DNA from: Chlorogloeopsis sp. ULAP01 | GTDB lineage: Bacteria; Cyanobacteriota; Cyanobacteriia; Cyanobacteriales; Nostocaceae | Length of the DNA: 64,000 nucleotides | Reading direction: 5' to 3' | Assembly: GCF_030381805.1 (NCBI RefSeq) | Contig: NZ_JAUDRH010000012.1 | Coordinates: 186,001-250,000, forward strand | Shown here: positions 50,864-59,398 of the stretch, in pieces | Position numbering within the stretch: position 1 is the stretch's first letter | Layout of the letters: each line of letters starts with the position of its first letter | Position numbers and translations under genes: made by a program | Notes under the pieces: model-generated | What the model was told of the DNA's origin: nothing | The model's database searches: none | Seen by the model: the letters and a program-made list of their open reading frames with translations, nothing else

Positions 50864-52719
50864 ATCCTATTTTAAAAGACCCAGTTTGTGGCATGACCGT
50901 TCAACCAGGCAGAGAAATCACTGCCTTTTACCAGGAGCAAAAAATTCACTTCTGCTCCGAATTTTGTCGAAATAAATTTTTTCAGCATCCAGAGCTATAC
51001 ATCACCACACTAACTACCACCAGCTACGAAGAAGCCAAAGAAAATCGGCGGATTGCCTATTTCTCGATGGAGGTGGCTGTTGGTTCTGCTATGCCAACTT
51101 ACAGTGGCGGCTTAGGTATACTGGCTGGCGACACTTTGAAATCCTTTGCCGATTTGCGAATACCTGCGGTTGGGGTAAGTCTACTCTATCGCAAAGGTTA
51201 TTTTGACCAAAAGCTGGATGAGTGGGGAGGACAGCAGGAATTTCCTGTTTTGTGGAGTCCCGAACGTTTCCTGCACCTTTTGCCTGAAACCGTTCAGGTA
51301 GAAATTGAGCAGAGAACTGTACAAGTTCGAGCCTGGCAGTATGACATTGTTGGTTTAAGTGGCTACAACGTCCCTTTAATTTTGTTAGATACCGATGTTG
51401 ATAAAAACACTGATTATGACCGTACTTTAACTGATTTTCTCTATGGCGGGGATGAGCGATATCGGCTGGCGCAGGAAATTCTGCTGGGGATTGGTGGTGT
51501 CAGAATGCTCAACGTCCTCGGTTACAGGGAAATTGAAAGATTCCATATGAACGAAGGACACGCCAGTTTGCTGCTTTTGGAGTTGCTAAAAGAACGAAAC
51601 GGGATAAATACAGAAGCATGGAATTTTAGCAGCATCAGAAATCAATGCGTCTTTACCACTCATACCCCTGTTCCAGCAGGGCACGACCAGTTTGACTACG
51701 GTTTAGTGCAGTATAGTTTAGGGCAAATAGTGCCGTTTGATGTACTGCAAATGCTGGGGGGACACGATCGCCTAAACATGACTATGCTAGGACTAAACTT
51801 GAGCCACTATGTCAACGGTGTTGCCAAGCGGCACGAGGAAGTTTCGCAAGAAATGTTCCCCGGCTATCCCATCCACCACATTACAAATGGTGTTCACTCA
51901 TGGACATGGACTTGTGACAGCTTTAGAACCCTCTACGATCAATATATTCCTGGCTGGAGTAACGATCCCTCAATGCTAAGGCACGCCATCAGTATTCCCC
52001 AACAGGAGATTTGGAATGCTCATTTAGCGGCTAAAGCTCGTCTTTTAACTTACATTCAGGAAAAAACCGATTTTTCGCTATCTGCGGAGACTCTGACGAT
52101 TGGCTTTGCTCGCAGAGCTACTCTTTACAAGCGGGCAGATTTAATTTTTTCAGATATCGATCAACTTTTGGAAATTGCCAAACAGGTTGGTTCTTTACAG
52201 TTTATTTTTGCTGGTAAGGCGCACCCCAAAGATTACGCTGGCAAGGAGTTAATTCGACGGATATTTGAAATTTCCCACCGATTACAGAAACAGATACCTA
52301 TAGTTTTTTTGGAAAATTACGACATGGAGCTATCCAAGCTGATTGTATCTGGCGTGGATCTATGGCTCAACACGCCACAGCGACCTTTAGAAGCTTCCGG
52401 TACATCGGGTATGAAAGCAGCACATAACGGTGTTCCCAGTTTCAGCATACTCGATGGTTGGTGGATTGAGGGACATATCGAAGGGGTGACTGGCTGGTCT
52501 ATTGGTTCTAGAGAACCTGAGTTTTCTGGTTCAGATGTCCTGAACCGCCAGGATGCAAAGGACTTATATCAGAAGTTGAAAAACGTAATTGTACCCTTGT
52601 TTTATCAGGAGCGCGAGTGGTGGGTGGATGTAATGCGACATGCGATCGCACTAAATGCCTCATTTTTTAATACCCACCGTATGGTACAGCAGTATGTCAC
52701 GAATGCCTATCTGCCCTGA
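50860..52719 (+). CDS. glgP: Alpha-glucan phosphorylase fused to a YHS domain
   Basis: This 619-residue protein has an N-terminal YHS domain (DPVCGMTVQPGREITAFYQE, HFCSEFCRNKF; residues about 8-45) followed by a glycosyltransferase family 35 catalytic part: AYFSMEVAVGSAMPTYSGGL, GYREIERFHMNEGHASLLLL, TTHTPVPAGHDQF, and the C-terminal pyridoxal phosphate region RPLEASGTSGMKAAHNG with EASGTSGMK. It is of the shorter GlgP/MalP-related class (about 550-600 residues). Phosphorylases release glucose-1-phosphate from glycogen. The YHS part is the same type as at 44009 and 44313, so glycogen breakdown may be coupled to a metal signal. The frame is open to 50722, but 50860 fits the domain start. Confidence 0.88.
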   Translation: MNPILKDPVCGMTVQPGREITAFYQEQKIHFCSEFCRNKFFQHPELYITTLTTTSYEEAKENRRIAYFSMEVAVGSAMPTYSGGLGILAGDTLKSFADLRIPAVGVSLLYRKGYFDQKLDEWGGQQEFPVLWSPERFLHLLPETVQVEIEQRTVQVRAWQYDIVGLSGYNVPLILLDTDVDKNTDYDRTLTDFLYGGDERYRLAQEILLGIGGVRMLNVLGYREIERFHMNEGHASLLLLELLKERNGINTEAWNFSSIRNQCVFTTHTPVPAGHDQFDYGLVQYSLGQIVPFDVLQMLGGHDRLNMTMLGLNLSHYVNGVAKRHEEVSQEMFPGYPIHHITNGVHSWTWTCDSFRTLYDQYIPGWSNDPSMLRHAISIPQQEIWNAHLAAKARLLTYIQEKTDFSLSAETLTIGFARRATLYKRADLIFSDIDQLLEIAKQVGSLQFIFAGKAHPKDYAGKELIRRIFEISHRLQKQIPIVFLENYDMELSKLIVSGVDLWLNTPQRPLEASGTSGMKAAHNGVPSFSILDGWWIEGHIEGVTGWSIGSREPEFSGSDVLNRQDAKDLYQKLKNVIVPLFYQEREWWVDVMRHAIALNASFFNTHRMVQQYVTNAYLP

Positions 52720-52747
52720 AGGTTTTTCTAAAACTTAGGAGGGTTCT

Positions 52748-53269
52748 ATGTTTCACAAGATTTTGGTTGCAATAGATTGTTCTAAATTTAGCAAGCGTGT
52801 TTTTGAAGAGGCACTTGCCCAAGCAAAAGCCAACGCAGCAAGCCTTATGGTGTTACACGTTTTATCTCCAGATGAAGAGGATTGTCCAGATACCTCTGGA
52901 CTTTTAAACACCTATTATTACGCGGGAACAGATAGCGAAGCTGCTCAACACTGCCAAAAAATGTGGGAGGAATTTTCCCAAAAGGGTTTGGAGATGGTAA
53001 AGGCGCGCGCCGCCGAAGCAATAGCCGCCGGAGTGAACGCAGAATTTACTCAGAAACCTGGCAGTCCCGGTCGAACTATCTGTGATGTCGCTCGTACTTG
53101 GGAGGCTGACTTAATTGTAATTGGGCGACGGGGTCATTCAGGTTTGAGTGAGTTATTTCTGGGGAGTGTCAGTAATTACGTACTCCACTATGCTCCTTGT
53201 TCAGTCCTAACTGTGCAGTTCCAGATCAAGACAAGTAAGCAACCTGCACAAAGTCGTGAAGCGGCATGA
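52748..53269 (+). CDS. Universal stress protein (UspA family)
   Basis: This 173-residue protein has the Usp fold: FHKILVAIDCSKFSKRVFEE at the start and the ATP-binding loop GRRGHSGLSELFLGSVSNYV at about 125. The G-2x-G-9x-GS pattern is retained (GRRGHSG...GSVS), so nucleotide binding is likely. It lies 28 bp after the phosphorylase with an AGGAGGG ribosome-binding site, so it may be cotranscribed with it. Confidence 0.9.
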   Translation: MFHKILVAIDCSKFSKRVFEEALAQAKANAASLMVLHVLSPDEEDCPDTSGLLNTYYYAGTDSEAAQHCQKMWEEFSQKGLEMVKARAAEAIAAGVNAEFTQKPGSPGRTICDVARTWEADLIVIGRRGHSGLSELFLGSVSNYVLHYAPCSVLTVQFQIKTSKQPAQSREAA

Positions 53270-53311
53270 TTTCCACTAATCAAAAACTAATTAATAGTAA
53301 GGAGAACGAGA

Positions 53312-53650
53312 ATGCTTCTAATTCATTCGCAATATCAATCTAGTTTCGATGTCGCCATGTATTGTGCGGTGGAGTGCGAACACTGTGCTGAAGCCTGTAC
53401 AGGTCATGCAGAAATGATCAGATGTGCCCGCATCTGCCTTGATTGTGCTGAGATTTGCCGCACTTGCGCCATCTACATGGTGCGAGGGTCGTACTTTGTT
53501 GCCCATCTGGCGCGGACTTGTGCTGATATCTGCGAAGCTTGTGCCATTGAATGCGAAAAGTACGATATGGAGCATTGCCGCAAATGTGCTCATGCTTGTC
53601 GGCAGGCAGTGGAGGCATACCGCAAGATTGCGGATATTGCGGCAGCATAA
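53312..53650 (+). CDS. Four-helix Cys-rich copper-binding protein (DUF326/Csp-like)
   Basis: This 112-residue protein contains regularly spaced cysteines: CAVECEHCAEAC, CARICLDCAEICRTC, CADICEACAIEC and CRKCAHAC (about 19 in all), with the CxxC/CxxxC helical pattern of copper-storage four-helix bundles. No signal peptide is seen, so it is probably cytoplasmic and could store many Cu+ ions per tetramer. It stands between the stress protein and the HMA chaperone. Confidence 0.88.
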   Translation: MLLIHSQYQSSFDVAMYCAVECEHCAEACTGHAEMIRCARICLDCAEICRTCAIYMVRGSYFVAHLARTCADICEACAIECEKYDMEHCRKCAHACRQAVEAYRKIADIAAA

Positions 53651-53772
53651 GCTAGATGTACAGGGCAAACGTATCTTGTTCTCAACTACTTGCTAGATAA
53701 AGTGGTTGCCCAGCAAGGCTACTCAAATTTAGATGCCTACGCCCTTTCGGATGGATTTCTACTCTCAATCTG
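53651..53772 (+). pseudogene. Frameshifted tail of a lost gene
   Basis: Two frames read VQGKRILFST and then NYLLDKVVAQQGYSNLDAYA followed by LSDGFLLSI and a stop at 53772. The pattern looks like the end of a coding gene carrying a frameshift, but the family is unknown. Confidence 0.3.
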
Positions 53773-53797
53773 ACTACCTAGTAGCAAAAGTTTAGTC

Positions 53798-54025
53798 ATG
53801 AAAATTATTCATCTCCAATTAGAAAACATCATGTGTGACTTTTGTGCCGAAGTGATCGAGCGAGCACTTCACAGTCTTCCAGGTATTAGTGAGTGCAGTG
53901 TGAACTCTACTGAGAAGCGAGCGACTATTGAATACAATCCACAGCTTACAAATCTGGAGACCATCCAGAAAGCTCTAGAGATTGCGGGTTACGCCGCGCG
54001 ACCATTGGATAAGCAGTTTAATTGA
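53798..54025 (+). CDS. HMA-domain metallochaperone (CopZ-like)
   Basis: This 75-residue HMA domain starts MKIIHLQLENIMCDFCAEVI with CxxC (MCDFC) and the usual ferredoxin-like fold (LPGISECSVN, ATIEYNPQLT). It likely carries Cu+ to the ATPase 10 bp downstream. The gap allows transcriptional and translational coupling. Confidence 0.87.
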   Translation: MKIIHLQLENIMCDFCAEVIERALHSLPGISECSVNSTEKRATIEYNPQLTNLETIQKALEIAGYAARPLDKQFN

Positions 54026-54035
54026 GGATTAACTT

Positions 54036-56072
54036 ATGCAGCACGAACAGGGCCATCACGGACACCATTCACACAGTGCTTCCACTTCCCCCAGTAAACA
54101 TGAGGGGCACGATAAACACGCTGGACATAACCCGGAGATATTTAAGCGACGCTTCTTTATCTGTCTTGTGCTGACGCTACCCGTTCTTTACTACGATCCA
54201 GCTTTTCAGGGTTGGTTTGGCTATGAAGCAGTACAGTTTCCAGGTTCAAACTGGGTGGGGCCTTTCCTAAGTATCATAATTTACTTTTACGGCGGTTGGG
54301 TCTTCCTCAAAGGAGCTTGGTACGAACTTCGGAGCAAAGTTGGGATGATGACCCTGATCGCTCTGGCGATTACCGTTGCCTTCGTTTACAGTCTGGCAAT
54401 TACCTTTTTGAGATTAGAGGGACAGTCGTTCTATTGGGAACTGGTTACCCTAGTAGATATTATGCTGCTGGGTCACTGGATTGAGATGGCATCGGTGCAG
54501 GGAGCTAGTCGTGCCTTGGAACACCTGGCAAACCTTGTGCCAGACATTGCTCATCGCCTGGTGCAGGGACGGATTGAGGATGTACCCGTAGGAGAGTTAC
54601 AACAAGGTGATAGAATTCTCATTCGTCCTGGAGAACAGATTCCCATTGACGGGGAGGTGGAAGAAGGAGCTTCTAGCGTCAATGAAGCATTTCTCACCGG
54701 AGAGTCGCGTCCGATTACGAAGCAAGTAGGGGATGAGGTGGTTGCAGGTGCTGTCAATGCTGAAGGTGCTTTAACCGTCAAGGTAACACGCACGGGAGAG
54801 CAGACAACTCTGAACCAGATTATGCGCTTGGTGGAAGAAGCCCAATCGTCACGCAGCCGTTTTCAGGCGCTGGCGGATCAGATTGCCTACTGGCTAACCT
54901 TGATTGCTATTGGAGTAGGAACACTGACGTTTGTTGTCTGGTTTGGGTTGAATGCTGGGTTAGTGTTCGCTATTGAACGAGCCGTTACAGTGCTTGTAAT
55001 TGCCTGTCCCCATGCTCTCGGTTTGGCAATCCCACTAGTAATTGTTAACGCCACTGGCTTATCTGCAAAGCATGGAATTTTGGTGCGACGGCGAGAAGCG
55101 TTTGAGCGTGCCCGGAAAATTAAGGCGATCGCTTTTGACAAAACTGGAACTCTCACTGAAGGTCGGTTTGGGGTACAGCGGATTTACACCGAGGGTATGG
55201 ATGAGCTAGAAGCACTCTCTATTGCTGCTGCTTTGGAAGCTTTGTCAGAACACCCCTTGGCTCAAGCAGTGGTGCAAGAAGCCGAGATCCGTCAAGTGTC
55301 TCTGGCAAAAGCGAGAGATTTCCAAGCTGTTGCAGGCAAAGGGGTTGAAGGTACTGTCAATGGCAAACGCTATCGAGTTGGGCGACCGGAATGGGCGCAG
55401 GAATTGAATCTGGCTTTCTCTGCCAAGCTGCAAACGGGTTTGGAAAACATTGAGTCTCGTGGCGAGAGTGCGATCGCCCTGTTAAACTCGGAGCGTATGA
55501 TTGCTCTGTTTGGACTGGCAGACCAAGTGCGAGAACAGGCACGTACCGCAGTACAGCGACTCCAAGAAATGCAGGTTCAGGTAGTTATGATTACCGGAGA
55601 TGCTGAAGCAGTCGCAAAAACTGTTGCAGAGGATTTAAGTATTGACCGTTACTATGCCCGCATCCTACCGCAGGACAAAGCTGCTATTGTACGTAAATTA
55701 AAAGCATCACAGCCTACGGCGTTTGTTGGCGATGGTATAAACGATGCACCTGCTTTGTTTGAGTCAGATTTGGGACTCGCCATCGGAGCAGGCACTAATG
55801 TAGCAATTGAGTCTGCTGATTTAGTACTGGTTAAGAGTAATCCTTTAGACGCTGCCTATGCCTTAAAACTATCAAAAGCTACCTACGGGAAAATGCGTCA
55901 GAACCTTGTTTGGGCAACGGGTTACAACGTTATTGGTATTCCCCTAGCAGCTGGTGTTGCCTATCCTTTAGGTATCTTGCTTCCTCCAGCTTTAGCAGCA
56001 GTGTTCATGAGTGTTTCTACTGTAGTTGTATCTATTAATGCAATGCTGCTGCGACGAGTGCAGTTAGGTTAA
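54036..56072 (+). CDS. copB: CPH-type P1B-3 ATPase (CopB-like)
   Basis: This 678-residue P-type ATPase has a His-rich N-terminus (MQHEQGHHGHHSHSASTSPS, then HEGHDKHAGH) instead of an HMA domain. The membrane metal site is CPHALGLAIPLVIVNATG (CPH about residue 325), the P1B-3 or CopB class, which exports Cu2+ and Ag+ or other ions. DKTGTLTEG (about 367), SEHPLAQAV and GDGINDAPALFES are intact. It belongs with the chaperone upstream. A DUF5676-like gene follows 50 bp later. Confidence 0.92.
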   Translation: MQHEQGHHGHHSHSASTSPSKHEGHDKHAGHNPEIFKRRFFICLVLTLPVLYYDPAFQGWFGYEAVQFPGSNWVGPFLSIIIYFYGGWVFLKGAWYELRSKVGMMTLIALAITVAFVYSLAITFLRLEGQSFYWELVTLVDIMLLGHWIEMASVQGASRALEHLANLVPDIAHRLVQGRIEDVPVGELQQGDRILIRPGEQIPIDGEVEEGASSVNEAFLTGESRPITKQVGDEVVAGAVNAEGALTVKVTRTGEQTTLNQIMRLVEEAQSSRSRFQALADQIAYWLTLIAIGVGTLTFVVWFGLNAGLVFAIERAVTVLVIACPHALGLAIPLVIVNATGLSAKHGILVRRREAFERARKIKAIAFDKTGTLTEGRFGVQRIYTEGMDELEALSIAAALEALSEHPLAQAVVQEAEIRQVSLAKARDFQAVAGKGVEGTVNGKRYRVGRPEWAQELNLAFSAKLQTGLENIESRGESAIALLNSERMIALFGLADQVREQARTAVQRLQEMQVQVVMITGDAEAVAKTVAEDLSIDRYYARILPQDKAAIVRKLKASQPTAFVGDGINDAPALFESDLGLAIGAGTNVAIESADLVLVKSNPLDAAYALKLSKATYGKMRQNLVWATGYNVIGIPLAAGVAYPLGILLPPALAAVFMSVSTVVVSINAMLLRRVQLG

Positions 56073-56122
56073 GCATAGTTTGGGACTTGTAGCACACAGA
56101 GTTAACAGACTCTGATAATCAG

Positions 56123-56518
56123 ATGGAAATAAATCAAATTCTTTGTAGAAATCTTACCATGAATCAAGACTATAAATTACAAAATACTCCTCAAATTTAC
56201 AGGCGATGTGCCCTCAGACTTAAAGCATTCTTAATAGCAATTGCTTCAGCAATAATAACCGGAGTCATCCTTTTAGCCTGTATATTATTTATCGTCTTGA
56301 TATCTCAAGCAATAATGACATTGTTTAACTATATCTTTCACATTGACCTAACCTCAAAGCATCAAAATTTTCATTTGATAAAGTTTTTGCTCACTCTTCT
56401 ATCTTTTGTCTTGGGAACGGGTATATTTTTTGCGCTATTAATTCCCCTTTCCGACTGGTTTATGGCAAAAAAATTACCAGAGATACCACCAGATAAATTT
56501 GATGAGTCTTCTAATTAG
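56123..56518 (+). CDS. DUF5676-like small membrane protein, copy 2
   Basis: This 131-residue frame has two helices (FLIAIASAIITGVILLACIL and FLLTLLSFVLGTGIFFALLI) around the shared segment IMTLFNYIFHIDLTS. It is a paralogue of 49181. An internal ATG at 56159 is an alternative start, giving 119 residues. It follows the CopB-like ATPase by 50 bp. Confidence 0.65.
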   Translation: MEINQILCRNLTMNQDYKLQNTPQIYRRCALRLKAFLIAIASAIITGVILLACILFIVLISQAIMTLFNYIFHIDLTSKHQNFHLIKFLLTLLSFVLGTGIFFALLIPLSDWFMAKKLPEIPPDKFDESSN

Positions 56519-56664
56519 AACCTGTTAACCTTTGGCTCAATCAAAGTTTTAGGAAAGTTTACAATCTCGCAATCTCCTAATTACTAATTATCAAACACGA
56601 AAAAGATAAAGCTTCCGAAGTAAAAACTCAATTTGTACTTCCTTTTCCTAAAGATTTAGTAACT

Positions 56665-59046
56665 ATGACAACAACAATTTCCATACAGTCAAAACCTCTT
56701 AACGCAGAAGAATTGCGTAAAATAAATGCCTACTGGCGTGCAGCTAACTACATTTCTGTTGGGCAAATATATCTACTCGATAATCCCCTGCTGAAAGAAC
56801 CACTGACGCTGGAACACGTTAAACCGCGACTCTTGGGTCACTGGGGAACAACTCCTGGTCTAAACTTTGTCTACGTTCACCTCAATCGAGTTATCAAAAA
56901 ATATGGCCTAAACATGATTTACATTGCAGGCCCTGGTCACGGTGGCCCCGGACTGGTAGCAAATACATACTTGGAAGGGACTTACAGTGAATATTATCCC
57001 AACATTTCTCAAGATGCCGAGGGCATGAAAAAACTTTTCAAACAGTTTTCCTTCCCTGGTGGTATACCCAGCCATGTTGCACCAGAAACTCCTGGTTCAA
57101 TCCACGAAGGCGGTGAATTGGGTTATGCCCTTTCCCACGCCTATGGCGCTGCTTTTGACAATCATGACTTGATAGTTGCTTGTGTTGTAGGTGATGGCGA
57201 AGCGGAAACTGGGGCTTTAGCAACTAGCTGGCATTCCAACAAGTTTCTCAACCCAGTGCATGATGGTGCAGTTCTCCCAATTCTTCATCTCAATGGGTAT
57301 AAAATTGCCAATCCGACCGTACTGGCACGGATGAGTCATCAAGAGTTGGAAAGCTTATTTTTCGGTTATGGCTACAAGCCTTATTTTGTTGAAGGTTCCG
57401 AACCGGAAACTATGCACCAACACATGGCAGCAACACTCGATATCGTTATCCAGAAAATTCACGAAATTCAAGAACACGCACGCAAAAACGGTTTTCAACA
57501 GCGTCCCCAATGGCCCATGATTATTTTAAAATCTCCCAAAGGTTGGACAGGGCCGAAAGAAGTTGATGGGAAAAAGACGGAAGATTACTGGCGATCGCAC
57601 CAAGTTCCTTTTGGGGAATTAGCTAGTAAACCCCAACACCTGAAACTTCTTGAGGAGTGGATGCAAAGTTACAAGCCGCAGGAACTATTCGACGAAAATG
57701 GCAGGCTGCATCCGGAATTAGCGGAACTCGCACCTCAAGGACACCAACGTATGGGCGATAATCCCCATGCCAACGGTGGTATCCTGCTACGCGACCTTAA
57801 AATACCTGACTTCCGAGATTATGCTATTGATGTACCTAAACCGGGGACTAATATTGCTGAAGCTACCAAGGTGATGGGCAAATTTCTCCGAGATGTCATG
57901 CGAGAGAACTTGCAAAGCCAGAATTTTCGCATTTTTGGACCCGACGAAACCGAATCCAATCGTTTAGGTGCAGCATTGGAAGCTACAGATAGGGCTTGGG
58001 TTGCTGAAATACTCCCTGAAGACGAACACCTGTCACCCAACGGGCGGGTGATGGAAATTCTCAGTGAAACTACTTGCCAAGGTTGGTTAGAAGGCTATCT
58101 GCTTACAGGCCGTCACGGTTTCTTTTCCTGCTACGAGGCGTTTATCCACATCATCGACTCCATGTTTAATCAGCACGCCAAGTGGTTGAAAACCACTCGT
58201 CACATCCCTTGGCGCAGACCAATTGCTTCACTTAATTACCTCCTTACCTCCCACGTGTGGCGACAAGACCATAATGGTTTTTCACACCAAGATCCCGGTT
58301 TTATCGACCATGTAGTCAACAAGAAAGCTGAGGTAATTCGGGTGTATTTGCCCCCTGATACTAACACCTTACTATCGGTGACAGACCACTGCCTGAAAAG
58401 TCGTAATTATGTCAACGTGATTGTCGCTGGTAAACAACCTGCATTACAGTACCTTGATATGGATGCTGCTATCAAGCATAGTACTAAAGGTATTGGCATC
58501 TGGGAGTGGGCCAGCAATGACCAAAGTAGCGAACCCAACGTAGTTATGGCTTGTGCGGGGGATATTCCTACCCTAGAGACCTTGGCAGCAGTTGATATTA
58601 TGCGTCAGTACTTCCCTGAGTTAAAAATACGGGTAGTGAATGTAGTTGACTTGATGAAACTACAGCCACAAAGCGAGCATCCACACGGTTTATCTGATAA
58701 AGATTTTGACACAATCTTTACTAGCGACAAGCCTATTATCTTTGCTTATCACGGCTATCCTTGGCTAATTCATCGTCTTACCTATCGTCGGACGAACCAT
58801 AAAAATCTCCATGTTCGAGGTTACAAAGAGGAGGGAACTACAACCACTCCCTTTGACATGGCGGTGCTTAACGATTTAGACCGCTTCCATCTCGTCATGG
58901 ACGTGATTGACCGTGTGCCACAACTCGGATATAAAGCTGCTTATGTCAAGCAGATGTTGCAAGACAAGCTGATAGAACACAAGCACTATATTCAGCAGCA
59001 TGGTGAGGATATGCCTGAAGTTAGCAACTGGAAATGGTCGTATTAG
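56665..59046 (+). CDS. xfp: Phosphoketolase (Xfp/XpkA type)
   Basis: This 793-residue thiamine-diphosphate enzyme splits xylulose-5-phosphate and fructose-6-phosphate to acetyl phosphate. Visible signs are IAGPGHGGPGLVANTYLEGT, the ThDP/Mg site GDGEAETGALATSWHSNKFL, LNGYKIANPTVLAR and a C-terminal transketolase-like part. The length is typical. It may serve an alternative glycolytic route or acetate production under stress. Together with the upstream glucan phosphorylase it would form a glycogen-to-acetyl-phosphate path. It is set apart by 146 bp. Confidence 0.95.
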   Translation: MTTTISIQSKPLNAEELRKINAYWRAANYISVGQIYLLDNPLLKEPLTLEHVKPRLLGHWGTTPGLNFVYVHLNRVIKKYGLNMIYIAGPGHGGPGLVANTYLEGTYSEYYPNISQDAEGMKKLFKQFSFPGGIPSHVAPETPGSIHEGGELGYALSHAYGAAFDNHDLIVACVVGDGEAETGALATSWHSNKFLNPVHDGAVLPILHLNGYKIANPTVLARMSHQELESLFFGYGYKPYFVEGSEPETMHQHMAATLDIVIQKIHEIQEHARKNGFQQRPQWPMIILKSPKGWTGPKEVDGKKTEDYWRSHQVPFGELASKPQHLKLLEEWMQSYKPQELFDENGRLHPELAELAPQGHQRMGDNPHANGGILLRDLKIPDFRDYAIDVPKPGTNIAEATKVMGKFLRDVMRENLQSQNFRIFGPDETESNRLGAALEATDRAWVAEILPEDEHLSPNGRVMEILSETTCQGWLEGYLLTGRHGFFSCYEAFIHIIDSMFNQHAKWLKTTRHIPWRRPIASLNYLLTSHVWRQDHNGFSHQDPGFIDHVVNKKAEVIRVYLPPDTNTLLSVTDHCLKSRNYVNVIVAGKQPALQYLDMDAAIKHSTKGIGIWEWASNDQSSEPNVVMACAGDIPTLETLAAVDIMRQYFPELKIRVVNVVDLMKLQPQSEHPHGLSDKDFDTIFTSDKPIIFAYHGYPWLIHRLTYRRTNHKNLHVRGYKEEGTTTTPFDMAVLNDLDRFHLVMDVIDRVPQLGYKAAYVKQMLQDKLIEHKHYIQQHGEDMPEVSNWKWSY

Positions 59047-59082
59047 CAGAGATTTTCTTGTTTGATTTCAGGAGGCATATTT

Positions 59083-59253
59083 ATGCACAAACAAATTTTT
59101 GATACTTCGGATAATTCAGATATCCAAAAAGATAAAAATGCCCAAAATTTAGTCAGCAAAATTATTGGCACATTTCTAATGTTTGCTGCTTGCTTAATGG
59201 TTTGCCATTCTCTTGGACTCATTCATATAGCAATACGGCATTTCTCTCTCTAA
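59083..59253 (+). CDS. Small single-helix membrane protein
   Basis: This 56-residue protein starts MHKQIFDTSDNSDIQKDKNA and has one helix (IIGTFLMFAACLMVCHSLGL). CAGGAGG is 8 bases before the ATG at 59083, supporting that start over the one at 59062. Function unknown; it follows phosphoketolase. Confidence 0.6.
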   Translation: MHKQIFDTSDNSDIQKDKNAQNLVSKIIGTFLMFAACLMVCHSLGLIHIAIRHFSL

Positions 59254-59398
59254 ATTTCCTGTTAGGAGATGTTCAATGAGGTTGAGGTTTTTATACGTTA
59301 ATGACTTTTTGCTACACAGCTCTATATGCCTCTTTAAATACCCACGGCATAGTTCATCAGTATTTTACTAATACTTTTTTGCCTTAAAGGCTACTTCT

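Noticed and set aside
53318..53668. Antisense or alternative frames over the Cys-rich DUF326 gene
   Set aside because: They arise from the regular cysteine codons of the real gene and have no start signals or family pattern.
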